Source of the DNA: Typha latifolia
Taxonomy: Eukaryota > Streptophyta > Magnoliopsida > Poales > Typhaceae
DNA: 64,000 nucleotides
Direction of reading: 5' to 3'
Assembly (NCBI GenBank): GCA_019914945.1
Contig: CM034113.1
Location: 9,050,850 to 9,114,849 of the forward strand
Shown: piece by piece, positions 49,961-61,786 of the stretch
How the letters are laid out: each line of letters starts with the position of its first letter
Position numbering within the stretch: the stretch's first letter is position 1
Position numbers and translations under genes: made by a program
Notes under the pieces: generated by a model
What the model was told of the DNA's origin: nothing
Seen by the model: the letters and a program-made list of their open reading frames with translations, nothing else
The model's database searches: none

Positions 49961-50183
49961 GAGTTCCTTTCTTTTGCGTATCACATCAGATTCCAAAACC
50001 CAAAATACCAAACAAGAAACAAGAAACGAGAGAACACAATTGCTAATGTAAAGAAGGGGTTTTAATTTGTATCGGACTCGGTCGAATTAATTTAACGTAC
50101 ATTGGCTTGTAACAGGAAGGAAGAATCCAAATTATACCTTATTTACCCTAATGACATTTATCATATCTTCTTTCCTTTTCTTG

Positions 50184-50184
<1 letters not shown>

Positions 50185-50229
<45 letters not shown>
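50185..50229 (+). repeat. (TA)n microsatellite, about 45 bp
   Basis: Uninterrupted alternating TA of about 22 units in the upstream flank of the DUF868 gene. Confidence 0.9.
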
Positions 50230-50235
<6 letters not shown>

Positions 50236-52389
50236 GGAGGAGAATTATGTGATACTACTGTAATCTTACCTTGATCATCCTGATTCCTGAATCCTGAGGC
50301 CTGAGGGTGGTGCAGTGTTGGATTGGGCTCATCAATGTGGGGTTGGAGAGGGGGGTGGGGTGGTGGGGCCAAGAGTAGAGTAGGGGCCCACCAAGATTAA
50401 AAACTGGGAGCAGATCCACCAACCCCAAAGCCAAGACATCTAGAAAGGGCAGATAGATAGATGTACATGAGCTTGGATGGAACCTTGAAATAAAAACTGC
50501 CTATTTCTATTCCATGCTCTTATTACTTTTTATTTTATCATTAATGTCGTCATATGGTTTTGCTGTGTTTTCCCTCTAACTATTGTCACTTGCCTTGGTT
50601 GACATTAATGTTCACATGGCTGCTGGCTGCTCTTCTGGCGTAAAATAAAGCAGAGTGCATAGCAATATAGCGTGCAACTTTCTCTTCAGTCGTCAACGCA
50701 GGAAGTGACAAATCGAAGATGTTGATACTGGAATAGTAAATTCAGATCAATCTTTGATTTCTTCTGGGAACGAGATTAGATTTGCATATGATATTAGGAG
50801 AAAGCTGACAAAATATGTACAGAGGTGTTTGATTATATACTTTGTATTATAAAATATCATCATTTCACTTGGTGGGAGATCCTTTATTTATGCTAAGTTC
50901 CAACAGCCTTCGGCCTGGCTATTGGAGCCCTGGCTCATGTGGGAGCCTGCTATGCAATCGAGTAAGTTGGAAAAATAATTTCCTAGTCACTTGCAATCAA
51001 ATGCTTCTGTCCAAAGCATTCAGTGATGGTCAAATAAATCTGCCAGGAAAACGACCTCCTCTCCTAAAAACTCAGAGCAGTAGTTAACAGAGGTTAGCAG
51101 TTAGTTATTTTTTCATCTCGACTTCTCCTAACTTTCAGGGATAATATAGTAATGAAGCGAAGCCAAAAAAAAACTAAAAACTAAAAAAGAGACAGAGGTT
51201 TATCTAAGTACTACTATAACGACAACAACAACCCAAAATGCATGATGAGATGGTATTCTCACCTCTGCATACAACCACCGGAAAGTAATGAGGAAAGACC
51301 GAGTCTGGTACATGCCATCTTCTGATCAGGAACGACCTTGTGCATGTCAACGAGTAGGAGATAAATATGCGTGAGGAAGAAAACTAGTTCGACTGTGACC
51401 CTGGTGAAGGAGGAAAGGTAAAAGGTAAATGACCAAATGATACGAGGTAGATCCCAGACGCATAAGAAAATTATAAGTAACCAGTTTGCGTATTCCCTTG
51501 TATTACCAACAAAAAAAAAAAAAAAAACTTTCTTTTTTTTCCTGCCGGATTGTTAACTGTTTTGCTTCTCAAAAGTAGGTGGTAGAAGCAGGTGAGCTTC
51601 TTAGTCTGAAGATACTAGGAAACAAAAGGTAGCATTTGGAGCATTCGTCTTAATTTACTGCAGCCAAATAGCTTGTGGTCTAGATCAGACCTCATTTTCT
51701 TGTAGAACAATAGGTTGAGAGATTGGTGCTAGTCGCTGCCTTTCAAGAAAAAGGAATGCTCTTTTTAAAAAAGATTAAAAAGAAGAAGAAGAAGAAGAAT
51801 TAAATAATGCGATTAACAGAGTAGGTCAGAAGCAGGTGAATCAACCACACCGCGAAGTCAATGATCCCTTGTCCTTGATTGCTCCTGTACGCTCTGCTTA
51901 GTTTTCCTGCAATAAGTAATAAAGAGCAACCTAGCAATAAAGTTAGTTAGAATCCGTATACACTTGGAAATAAATACACCAAATATCATATTCTTCTCTA
52001 CAATTACTCTATACTAAGTAATAAAGTAATAAGAACCAGCTTCACGGCATAGAAGGGATAAAACAAATGGGAGGTCAGATAAAGATAAAGTAAAACATCA
52101 GCATGCTTTCGTATGCAATGAGGTTAATAATTAATCTCCTATTCTAATAATTCAAGGCCTCTACTGCAAACGGGTGACCGCATGACTCATACAAATGCTG
52201 TCACTTTCTGCATATAGGATTTGATTGGAAGTCTCTTAAGTTACTATATTATAAAATGAGACTAGTTATTTATGAGCTTGGGGACAGCCCACACTAATAT
52301 ATGCTGGAGTAAGATGTCCCCTAGCAAATTATTAATACCCAAGTGCACCTTGAAGCCTATCTAGTACTCCCCTTTCTCTCGAAACCGTT

Positions 52390-52392
<3 letters not shown>

Positions 52393-52427
<35 letters not shown>
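52393..52427 (+). repeat. (TA)n microsatellite, about 35 bp
   Basis: Uninterrupted alternating TA in spacer DNA. No neighbouring gene within 1.5 kb. Confidence 0.9.
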
Positions 52428-52430
<3 letters not shown>

Positions 52431-53556
52431 TTCATATCAGTTAGCTAAATTAATACTCTTAGCCAACAACCCCACGTTCATAGTTCCATCTATACCCTGT
52501 TTCAAGACTGGGGTTGTGCCTAGAACTCTCTCTCATAAAAAGGCAGCACCTTCCTTGCTATATCTCACTAAAATCCTTGTGATCAAACTAAACCTGTGGC
52601 ATCCCATCTACCAAATGCATGTGCAGCACCCCATCCCCAGATCAAACTACATTTGATTGCACTTATTAAAATCCTAGCATGATCTCAGTAAATGAACTAA
52701 TGAAGTCCTGTATTGGTATAAGAGATTAGCATGATTTCAGCAAATGATCTGTATAAAAGTAGTAACATTACAGTCAATATTACTTAGAGAAATAGAGGGA
52801 GATGTAAAATTCTCAAACTTCATTTATGACACTGGACTGGAGGGCTATTTAGAAGTCAGAACAGCAAAACAAATAGTTTAGGATTAACTGGCAAACACTC
52901 CAAAATAAAATGAGATTACTCGGAGATTAAATGTTCAGAATCATATATTACAGTAGTCCCAACCAATAATTGTCCTATAACCAGAGCAGGCTGGAAATGA
53001 ATGCAACGTTTCTGGCACTCCGGTCGACAACTTTATGATCAGTAGACAACGAACTGAATGCTGTTAGGTACTATTGATAAATGAATTAATTGGAGGCAGG
53101 AAGGAAAACATTTACCCTGAAATATGAGAGACAGAACCCACAGGTTGCAGCTGAAGAGAGTTGATCGATAAAATAAAGGTAGCTGCCAAAATTGGCATTC
53201 CCAAGGGAAGTTAAAGATCCTTGCCAAAAATGGTCCATACGTTTAGGGATCATTGAAACTTAGATGAAGACAAGCTCCACGTTTCAATTACTCTCTTGTG
53301 AGGGGGTGGGGAATAAACGGAGAGCTTTTCACTGACTACTAGAAAGAGAGACAACTTGAGTGAGCTCAATGGATCATAGGACACATAGTTGGATTAAAAA
53401 AAAAACTCCTTGGTGATTTCCTATGTGTTGTTGTCAATTGGCAAGTACCAACATGTCAGCTGTTATATTTAATTTTCAACATATCTGTAAGTCCTGATGT
53501 ATGAAGCATTTTATAGAGGAAAAAACAATTCTGAAATAAAGAATATTGGTCCCTTT

Positions 53557-53775
53557 ATTCGGTTTATTATAAGAGGTTTGACCAACAATTCGAGAGGTAT
53601 TGATAATTATTCGGTTTATTATAAAAGGTTTGACCAATATTATCTAACCACAAACCCGGCAGATCTTTTGTGGAGAAAAAGAAAAAGAAAAGCAAAGCTT
53701 CTATAAAGTAAATTATATTTATCTACTATAAGCAGCTGGATATATGTTCTCCAGTCATCTACTATAAGCAGCTGG
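53557..53775 (+). repeat. Two short local duplications
   Basis: The 29-base segment attcggtttattataa..ggtttgaccaa occurs at 53557-53585 and 53609-53637 with one mismatch (period 52). Close by, atctactataagcagctgg is repeated exactly at 53721-53739 and 53757-53775 (period 36). Both are spacer DNA. Confidence 0.8.
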
Positions 53776-54108
53776 GTTTCGATAACCGCAGTAGTGAAAA
53801 GGAAAAGTTTTCTCGATGTAAAGTAGAATAGAGATAAAGACTGCGAGACAAGGCAACTGAGCAACCTTTTAGTTTATAGTTTAGCCCATTTCTCGACCTG
53901 ATGAACAATGCATTTAAGTACTAAAATAAAGCAGGGAGCAAAGAAGGCTAGTATTTTCTCCAACATTGAATGAAGCCCACCTTTCAAATGATTAATATTC
54001 CTTAGTATCAGAACAGTATTATGTACATCAATTAGAAAGATTATGTTTATATTTTCAGAATTACAAATGATTAATGTAGAAACAGAAGACCAATGCCTGA
54101 ATATTCAT

Positions 54109-57100
54109 CTAGAACTCTTCGTCATTTGTTGTTGATCTTGTCACAGGTATAGACCATCTCCCTAAGTGTGCAGTGTAATTGGTGCATCTGATCACACCTT
54201 TTCCCACTGGTCCATCTGGAAAATCAATTACACTGACACTACCAGCATCTAGATGAAACGATGTCATCTTCTCCATTGTCAAATTAAGGCAATGGCTTAT
54301 GAGTGCTGTATGGACTGCAGGGTGCCCCACAACCACCAAATTTTTATCTGTTACTGATTCATCGAACAATTCATGCAGCAAGGCTTGCCAAGCGTTCTTT
54401 GACTTGTTCCATAATTGTTGCAAGACCCCATCATCTAAGCAATTCAACCAACCTGATTGAAATATTATAGTTCCTGTTGATTTCTGTTGAGAAAAAGAGA
54501 AACAATGTTAGTACTTAAGAACCCAATTGGGCATTCACGAATCAGATGTATAGTTTCCACACAATAATATATGAAGATGTGTTTTGAAGTTTAATAGTAC
54601 ATAGTAACTGGTCATAAATTGCAACCAAATAAGTGAGAAAAATTGAACTCAACCTTCCATGCTTGCTGAAAAATAGGTTCAATTTCAAGGTCTAGTATCT
54701 TCTTCACCTCAACATCACGAGGAATACAGTCAGCGCCTAAGCAATCTGCAGCCCCTTGAACCTGCAATCAGGCCCGCAACTTTGAGTTGAACAGAATTAC
54801 CATTATGTGAAGCCTATTTGATAAGAGTTTTGGAATAAAATAATCACCTCAGCTATAGCCATGGCAGTATCAACTGAGGCTATTCGTGGACTGCAGAGAA
54901 TGCAATCCACCTTCAAGTCTAGAAGTAGCTCTGCAGTCTTCTGGGACTGCAATTGTTCCAAAACAGCACATAAATCAATTCCTCACCACAATATACAAGA
55001 ATTTTTATCGAAATTGACCTACCTGTATAACTCCAAGCATGTTCATGGGCTCATATCCCATATTGGGCAAACTGACCTGATTTTAAGAATATTGGGTTAG
55101 TTGCTTAAGAAAAGGAAAGTTAAGAGTGCAACAGTGTTAAATGAGCTACTTCAAATTCATAAAAACATCACATAGATTTTTTTTTTCCTGAGAATATACT
55201 GGGAAAGGAAAACAGCTGTCTGCTTCGAAGTGCATTAAACCAAGGCTGTAGTCATGCAGAAAATACAGGGCATAAGCATGTCTCATTGTGTGAAGTCAAA
55301 AGATGAAAATAGATCTCGTCGTTGACAAGAACAAACTATGCGGATGCACATGATGTGTTCAAGTTATATGGACTTGTGCAAGTAAAAGACCATCCTACCA
55401 CTGCATAACCTAATAAACAGACCCTAGTATACCTAGCTCTCGAGAACCATTTGCTAAATGGTGACCAACCACTGGAGAAAAAAAAACTGTGAAAGGAGTA
55501 ATTTACTGGAGAACAGATCTGTATCTCAGGGATTACTGATAATTCAAAAGCATGATCTACCAACAATAGAAAGGCAACCTCCTCCGTACCTCAGGATTGC
55601 TCTGTGTGGCTCCTTGACAGACTAAAATGATCCTCTTGTTGCTTTTTCTTCCTGCGGAAATTCCAGCAGCAATGGGAGAATTTGGAGTCTGTGAAAATGC
55701 CATACCATAAGCTGCTAGTGTAAACTCATTTATGTAAAAAACCATCAAAATGATGTAAATAAGGACATTTACAAGGCATCAACGGAAGAAATGGTAAAAT
55801 CATATAGTTGGGCAGGCTGCAGAGTAAAATAGGAGGCAGGATACCATGCAAATATTTTCTTAGTTCTACTTTCATGAGTTATCAGCAATGTGAAAGAAAT
55901 TATTTACAAGCCACTGCATTATTATTTAGTATTTATGATCAGTTAAGACCTCATAAGTAATGATAACTGCTGTAACACCAGTCGCTGACAAAGCAAAGCA
56001 TGACTCTGAGAAACCTTGTGGTATGATCATATATTTTTAGCTTCTGCTAGTGGGACATCTCTAAACCAACTTCAGCATATTATAATTTGATATATAAATG
56101 ATTTAGGATGCTTCAAGCACCTGATTTAACCGATTAAGGCATATATTTGTACTGCCACCATGAATCTGTGGGATGAAGTCCAACACACTCACTCCGCAGT
56201 TACTCTGGAGTAGAATCCTAAAGTACTCTGTGCCAAGTCCTGAATGGGCATAAAAGCGCATGAAATTTGCTTTAAGCAAAATTAACTTCAACTTTATAAC
56301 CAAATATGAATAAAACATAAATCATACCTAGCGCAGTGGCAACAAGAGCTTGGTTAACTGCATTGTGAGCAACAACTAGCACTGACTTTCCTTCATGCGC
56401 TAAAATTTTATTCCAACTACATCTTGCACGATCCCATAGTTCTCTTACTGGAAAATGGTCGTCAATGCTAAAGTTCGCAGCATCCTTCTGCCACTGACGA
56501 TACGCACTCCCAAACTTCTCCTTCCCTTCATGCTTCAAAAGACCCTGAAATTGATGAATCAAACAGGATTGAAAACCTCAGCAAAGGAACCAAAGAATAA
56601 ATCGTCTATAAATAAATAAATGAAATGCGTGCATTGCAAGATAAATAGAAGTTCAGTACTTAGTTACATCACAATACAGACTTCCTGAATGAAATTGGAA
56701 TCTGACTTGAATCCAGACTAACTTGGAACGAGTAGAGATCAATCTCCCTCAGGTCTATTTCTGAAATCATCTCCTCCGTCCGAGCGCCCCAAATTATTTC
56801 AGCAGTTCTCTTGGACCGAATCAGGGGACTGGAAACAATATAAAGAACCCAAAGGAGCCAACTTCAATCGATCAAATTCATGGATAAGAATAATTACCGC
56901 AGAATAAGGAGGGAAGCAAACGGTAGCTCGAAGAAGAGAAGAAGGGAAAGGACCTGGTGAAGCAGACATCGAAGGAATCGCCAAGAAGCATCTGTCGAGA
57001 GGTCTCGGCCTGCGATTCGCCCTTGGGCGTGAGAACGGAATGGTCTGAACTCCCCTGGATTCGACCCTCCTCGTTCCACGTGCTCTGCCCGTGCCTCACC

Positions 57101-57270
57101 AGCGCGACCCTCTTCGCCTCCCGGATTGCCGGAAACTGTGGAGCCGACGGCCGGAGGTCCGGGAGTGAGTTCTCCATCTCCCGCAAGCTCGAGAAAGAGG
57201 GCCCGGCAATTCTAGGTTTTGTCCGGCCGGCGCCGTAGAAGAGAGGAGGATGGCAAACCAAAGAGAGCAT
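54109..57270 (-). CDS. Two-domain histidine phosphatase, probable 2-carboxy-D-arabinitol-1-phosphatase
   Basis: Nine exons on the minus strand: 57270-56954, 56828-56723, 56544-56328, 56239-56121, 55688-55590, 55076-55023, 54946-54848, about 54761-54654 and 54483-54109. They total 1494 nt, 497 residues. The start is followed by a basic, Ser/Pro-rich stretch that fits a plastid transit peptide. The first phosphatase domain has the full signature LVRHGQSTWNEEGRIQGSSD, LREIDLYSFQG and LVVAHNAVNQAL. The second half keeps LVVVGHPAVHTALISH, but its leading RHG motif reads LVCQG, so it is probably catalytically dead. Family members remove phosphate from the Rubisco inhibitor 2-carboxy-D-arabinitol 1-phosphate; the Arabidopsis gene At5g22620 has the same layout. 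The substrate is inferred. Exon 8 limits may be off by one base. Confidence 0.9.
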
Positions 57271-57628
57271 TTTGGGAAGAAAGCTGCTTCTTCCTCTTCC
57301 GTAGGCTAGGGGTAGAAAGGGAAGGCGGTAAAGTATCGACCTTTAAAGGACTAATTTAAAAAAATAATAATTAAGAACTTATTAATTGGCAATATTTTTC
57401 CACCTCTCATGTTGTTTCCGCAGATTTATCTATTATTCTTGGCTATCTTCATTTTGTCGTTGGCAAAAGATCACAATGTTGCACCATCGGCAGTTTGAGT
57501 TAACCACTGCCGACTTTAAACTTATGATACTCATAATCTCATACTCCAAGTCATGTTTCCTGCTCTACCTACTTCAGACTAGATTCGGCAAGTTGAGGTG
57601 CGAAATCGTCGACTATCATATCTTAAGC
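57271..57628. other. Phosphatase gene promoter side and LINE flank
   Basis: The 5' leader and promoter of the minus-strand phosphatase gene begin here. The interval runs to the left target-site duplication of the LINE. No separate gene. Confidence 0.45.
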
Positions 57629-57645
57629 CTCCATGCAGTAATGAT
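57629..57645 (+). repeat. Left target-site duplication of the LINE
   Basis: The 17-mer CTCCATGCAGTAATGAT is identical to 63761-63777. It abuts the poly(T) run that marks the 3' end of the minus-strand element. Confidence 0.95.
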
Positions 57646-57889
57646 TTTTTTTTTTTTGTTGATAATAAGAGCTTTATTAAACTGGCTTAACGCCCAAGTG
57701 GGGTTAAGGCGTCGAAAGTTAGTCGGTTACAAAGTTCCGCGGGAATGGGGTCCCCCGGCCTTAGCCGGACGGAGAGTGACGCAGCCTTGCCCCGTTTGGC
57801 CGCCCAGTCGGCCGCACGGTTGGCTTCTCGGTATGTGTGGGTGAGGCGATAGTTTGGGAGAGAGCCGAGCCGTGATTTGCACTCGGCAA
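57646..57889 (-). other. 3' UTR and poly(A) tail of the LINE
   Basis: This is the sequence between the RNase H stop codon (TAG, 57892-57890) and the tail. On the minus strand it ends with AATAAAGCTCTTATTATCAAC followed by A. The polyadenylation signal sits about 20 bases before the tail. Confidence 0.85.
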
Positions 57890-60800
57890 CTAGGTTTCGA
57901 GCTCCCGGGGGCGCCCGAGCTCCGACTTCATGATCCGCACCAGCTCGAGAGAGTCGGTTTCTACCACCACCTGCCCTTGGTCCCTAGCTAGGACTAGCCC
58001 GAGCCGGAGGGCCATGCCCTCGGCTTGTAAGGCCGAACCGGCCAGTGTGGGCTCCCAAGCTGCCTGCAGGAGCGCGCCGTCTGCTGACCTGAGCACAGCT
58101 CCAACTCCCGCTTGGTAGTCGCCCGGTGCGTGGGCGCCATCCACATTCACTTTGGTCCAGCCAGGGGGTGGGGCCACCCATTTGCTTTCGGTCCGTGGTC
58201 TAGTGTGCTTGGGCGGTTGCCGGGTTGGTTTGGCGTAGTCCCGAGCAAGTTGCACCGCCCTACGGACTGCCGTTTGCGCCGTGTCGTTTTTGCCTCGGAA
58301 TACCCGCGCGTTCCGCTGTTTCCACACCGTCCAGAGGGTTGCCGTAATTAAGGCTTTGCAAGCAGGGTCCTGAGTTTCGTCGCAGAGCCAGTCAGCTCCG
58401 ACGTGGCTTATCTCGGTTGGAGTCCCGGCTTGCTCCTGAGCTAGCAGGGCCCACACTTCCAACGCGTATCCGCATGAGAAGAATAGGTGGTCTGTCGTCT
58501 CCGGGTGTATGCCGCACAGGGCGCACTTCTCGTCTGGCCCGATGCGGAGCCCATACAGGTAGGCTCGGGTGGGCAGTCTGCCCCAGCAGAGCTTCCAAAT
58601 AAACAGGTGAACCCGCGGCGCCAACGGGCTCTGCCACAGCGCTCGCCACCCATCCCAGCTGGGCTGGCTGCCGGGTTGAAGGTGGGTGTAGATGGACTTA
58701 GCTCGTGGCTCTCCTTCCCGGTGTGGCCACCAGATCCATCTGTCTGGCTCTTCGGTCCTTATCGAGAGAGCCGAGGTGATTTCAAAGGCTAGGTCCGGCC
58801 CGGCGTCCGACAGTAGTCTTTCGCCTGGCCAGCCCTTCAGGTCGCTCACTAGCAGCTTCTCGTCCAGCAGGCTAGGGTGCATGCAGCGCGGTTGCCGGGT
58901 CCACGGGATTGGAGTGATCCATGGGTCTACAGCCGCCCGGGATGATCGGCCGTTGCCCACCAGCTTGCGGCAGCCTGTTCGCATGGCTAAGGCAGTTCTG
59001 GAGAGGGCCCGCCATACCCAGGAGGCCTTGGGAGGCGTGTTCGGATCCCATGGGTTTAGCACCCCGTATTTTGCCGTTAGGATGCGAACCCATGGTTTAT
59101 CTACCTGGTTCAGCACTTGGAAGAGCAGCTTCCTGGCGAGTGCCGTGCGGGCCTGCGTGAGCTTTAGAATGGCCAGGCCGCCTTCTTCCTTAGGGCGCGT
59201 GGCTGTGTCCCATCTGATGAGGTGCATATCACGTCTGTTGCCATTTTCCCATAGGAAAGCTCTGGCTTTCTTGGTGATGGCTTCCAAGACTGAGTCCGGC
59301 AACCACGTGCTGCCCATCCAAGTGCGGGGATCGCTAGCATGGTGGCCTTGATGAGCGTGAGCTCCGCCGCCATCGAGAGAACACCTCTTTTCCGGCCCGC
59401 GAGCTTCTTCGCCACCCGATCGACTAGGTGGCTGTGTTCCTTCACCTTGATACGTTGGCCTGAGATTTGGACACCTAGGTAGGTGAAGGGCATGTAGGCC
59501 GGTCGGAGTCCGAGGGAGTTGCAGATAGTCTCCTTCTCTTCTGTTTTGATCCATTGTGGCAGGAAAAGCTCAGATTTATCGAGGTTTACCTTCTGGTTTG
59601 TCAGCCGGGAGTACTTCTCTAGGCAGTCGAGGATTGCCGACACGGTGAGGGGCGTGGCTTGTGCTGTGACCAGCAGATCGTCCGCGTAAAGCATATGGGT
59701 GAGCTGGACGTTCCCCGTTCTGAAGCCCTGAAGATGGCCTGAAGTAGTCTTTTCATTGAGCAGACTCGTCAGGTTTTGGGAGACCAGGATGAAGAGGTAT
59801 GGCGATAATGGGTCGCCCTGCCGCAGCCCGCAGTGTGGCAGCAGCCACTCGGTTTGCTGTCCGTTGATCTGGAACGCGAATCTCGGTGAGGTAACACAAG
59901 CCATGGTCCATTTGCACCATTGCTCAGGGAAACCCATTCTAGTCGGGCGTCGGTGCACCGCTGCCCAACCGACGCGGTCGAAGGCTTTCTCCATGTCAAG
60001 CTTGAGCATCGCGGCGGTGGCTCTCCTCTCGTTGTGGTGCATTGAATGGGCTATTTCCGGGCGCCGCGTATTGTCGAGATGCTTCGCCGCAATGAAGGCC
60101 GCTTGCTCCGGCCCGACTAGCTTGGGTAGGAGGGCTTTCATGCGTTCCACGAGGATTTTGGAGATGATCTTGTAGCTGACATTACACAGCGAGATTGGGC
60201 GGAAGTCCTTTACACAGGTGGGGCTGTCCTTCTTCGGAATTAGGGTTACTAGGGTTCTGCCCCAGTGGTGGGGCAAGGTGGCATGACGGAAGAAGTGGCT
60301 TATGGCTTCGTAGAGGCCGCTGCCCATGACATCCCAGAACTTGATGTACACCTCCACCTGTAGACCATCAGGGCCCGGAGCTTTGCCCCGAGGGAGATTC
60401 CACAGGGCTTTTTTTATTTCTGCCTCAGATACTGCACCGGTGAGATGCTCAGCTTCGTCCGGGGTTATCCTAGGCAGGGATGGCCAGCTGGTGGGTTGGG
60501 GATCATTTGAACTTATCGGGCTCCATAGGCTGCAGTAGAACGCGTGGAAGGCCGCCTCCACTTCTTCCTTGGATTGGACCCACCTTCCGTCGTCTTGGAA
60601 GATGCCGGAGATCCTATTGCGGTGACGTCGGATCGTCGCCGTGAGGTGGAAGAATTTGGAGTTGCGATCGCCTTCTTGAACCCATTGGAGTCTCGATCTC
60701 TGCAGCCATTTTATGTTGCTGATCTCGTCTCCGCCGAGGGCTGCCTTATGGTGGTAGAGGCTCCGGAGTCTGCCGAGGCCGTCAGCTGGAAGGTTTCCGG

Positions 60801-61758
60801 CGGCATCCAGCTGCTCTGACACCTTAAGCTCCTGACAGATATCGACCAACTTGGCTTCAAGGTCGCCATCGCGTCCCGACTCCAAATAAGCCATTTTTGC
60901 TTGGAGTTGGCGGATCTTGTGGGTGAAGGTGTGCATGGGGTTCCGCGGCTTCCGCAACCCACACTTCCCTCGCTATCCGCTCGCTCTCCTTGTAATCTAG
61001 CCGAGCAGTTCGTAGCGGAAGGGACGCTCGGTTGGAGGGCTGGGCAGCGGGGTTGACAGGAGGAGAGGTGCATGGTCGGAGGGTCGTGCGGTCGAGATGC
61101 CCGGACTTTGGCCATTGGGTGCCGTCCAAGCCATCCGGTGTTTGCCGGCACTCGGTCCCACCTCACCCATATGCGTCGGCTCCCAGCTTGGTTATTGCAC
61201 CACGTGTAGGGCAGCCCCTCGAAGCCGAGGTCGCATAGACCAGCAGCTTCGATGAAGTCGGCAAAAGCTTTTCCCTTCGGGCCGAGCTCGATCGTTCCGC
61301 TACTTTTCTTCTCGTTAATGCTGAGGTAGGCGTTGAAGTCCCCTGCCACCACCCAAGGAATGTTTATGGTGGCGAGCTGGAGGAGCTCGTCCCATAGGTG
61401 TTGGGCCGTTCTCTCGGGATGTTACTTGCATAGACCACCGACATGAGCGTGGTGTTGCCTGGTCTTGGAAGTGAAGACGAGGTGTGCGGCATAGCGTGAG
61501 GTTGCTAGGATATCAACCCATCCCAGCTTGGTCTTCCACAAGATGATGATCCCCCGAGCTTCCTACCGCGGCACCGAGAACCAAGACCAGCATCTCCCCA
61601 CGCCTTTGGCCACCGTGGGTCGCCTTGGCCTGGTCCCGCATGTGTTTCAAGGAGGACCAGAATTTCCATCTTGTGCTCCCTGGTTGAGATCCCTAGCATC
61701 TATCCAGGACCTCTTTTTTCATGGCACCCCTACAGTTCCATATCAAGGCCTTATTCAT
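57890..61758 (-). pseudogene. LINE ORF2 remnant: endonuclease, reverse transcriptase, RNase H
   Basis: The frame starts MNKALIWNCRGAMKKEV at 61758, the N-terminus of the AP-like endonuclease. A stop (61693) and frame changes break it, but endonuclease blocks such as VLLETHAG, VAGDFNAYLS and LPYTWCNNQAGSRRIW can be followed. Reverse transcriptase (60957-59164) keeps GKAPGPDGLQ, LIPKKDSPTCVKDFRPISL, KLDMEKAFDRV, GLRQGDPLSPYLFIL and the catalytic YADD. A one-base frameshift near 59340, after TLIKATMLA, moves the reading to the next frame (59554-57890). That frame contains zf-RVT (LFIWKLCWGRLPTR, CALCGIHPETTDHLFFSC) and an RNase H domain (KVNVDGA, AEGMALRLGL, VETDSLELV). About 1290 codons in all; at least four breaks. 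Confidence 0.92.
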
Positions 61759-61786
61759 AATTAAACTATTGGAGGTGTGGGGGACC

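Larger units (their letters stand above)
49961..54108. other. Long spacer without a recognisable gene
   Basis: The leader and promoter of the DUF868 gene occupy the first few hundred bases. After that I find no coding region. Short frames near 50842-51087 (+) and 53039-53227 (-) lack family features. The stretch holds two TA microsatellites and two short local duplications listed separately, plus A-rich and GAA-rich simple sequence near 51510 and 51780. Confidence 0.45.

Noticed and set aside
48981..50051. Long plus-strand open frame of 356 codons
   Set aside because: It is antisense to the well-conserved DUF868 gene. Its composition is an artefact of GC-rich codons on the other strand.
59164..60957. 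Reverse transcriptase as part of a retron, group II intron or defence system
   Set aside because: The domain order (endonuclease, RT, zf-RVT, RNase H), the poly(A) tail and the target-site duplication identify an ordinary plant L1 LINE.
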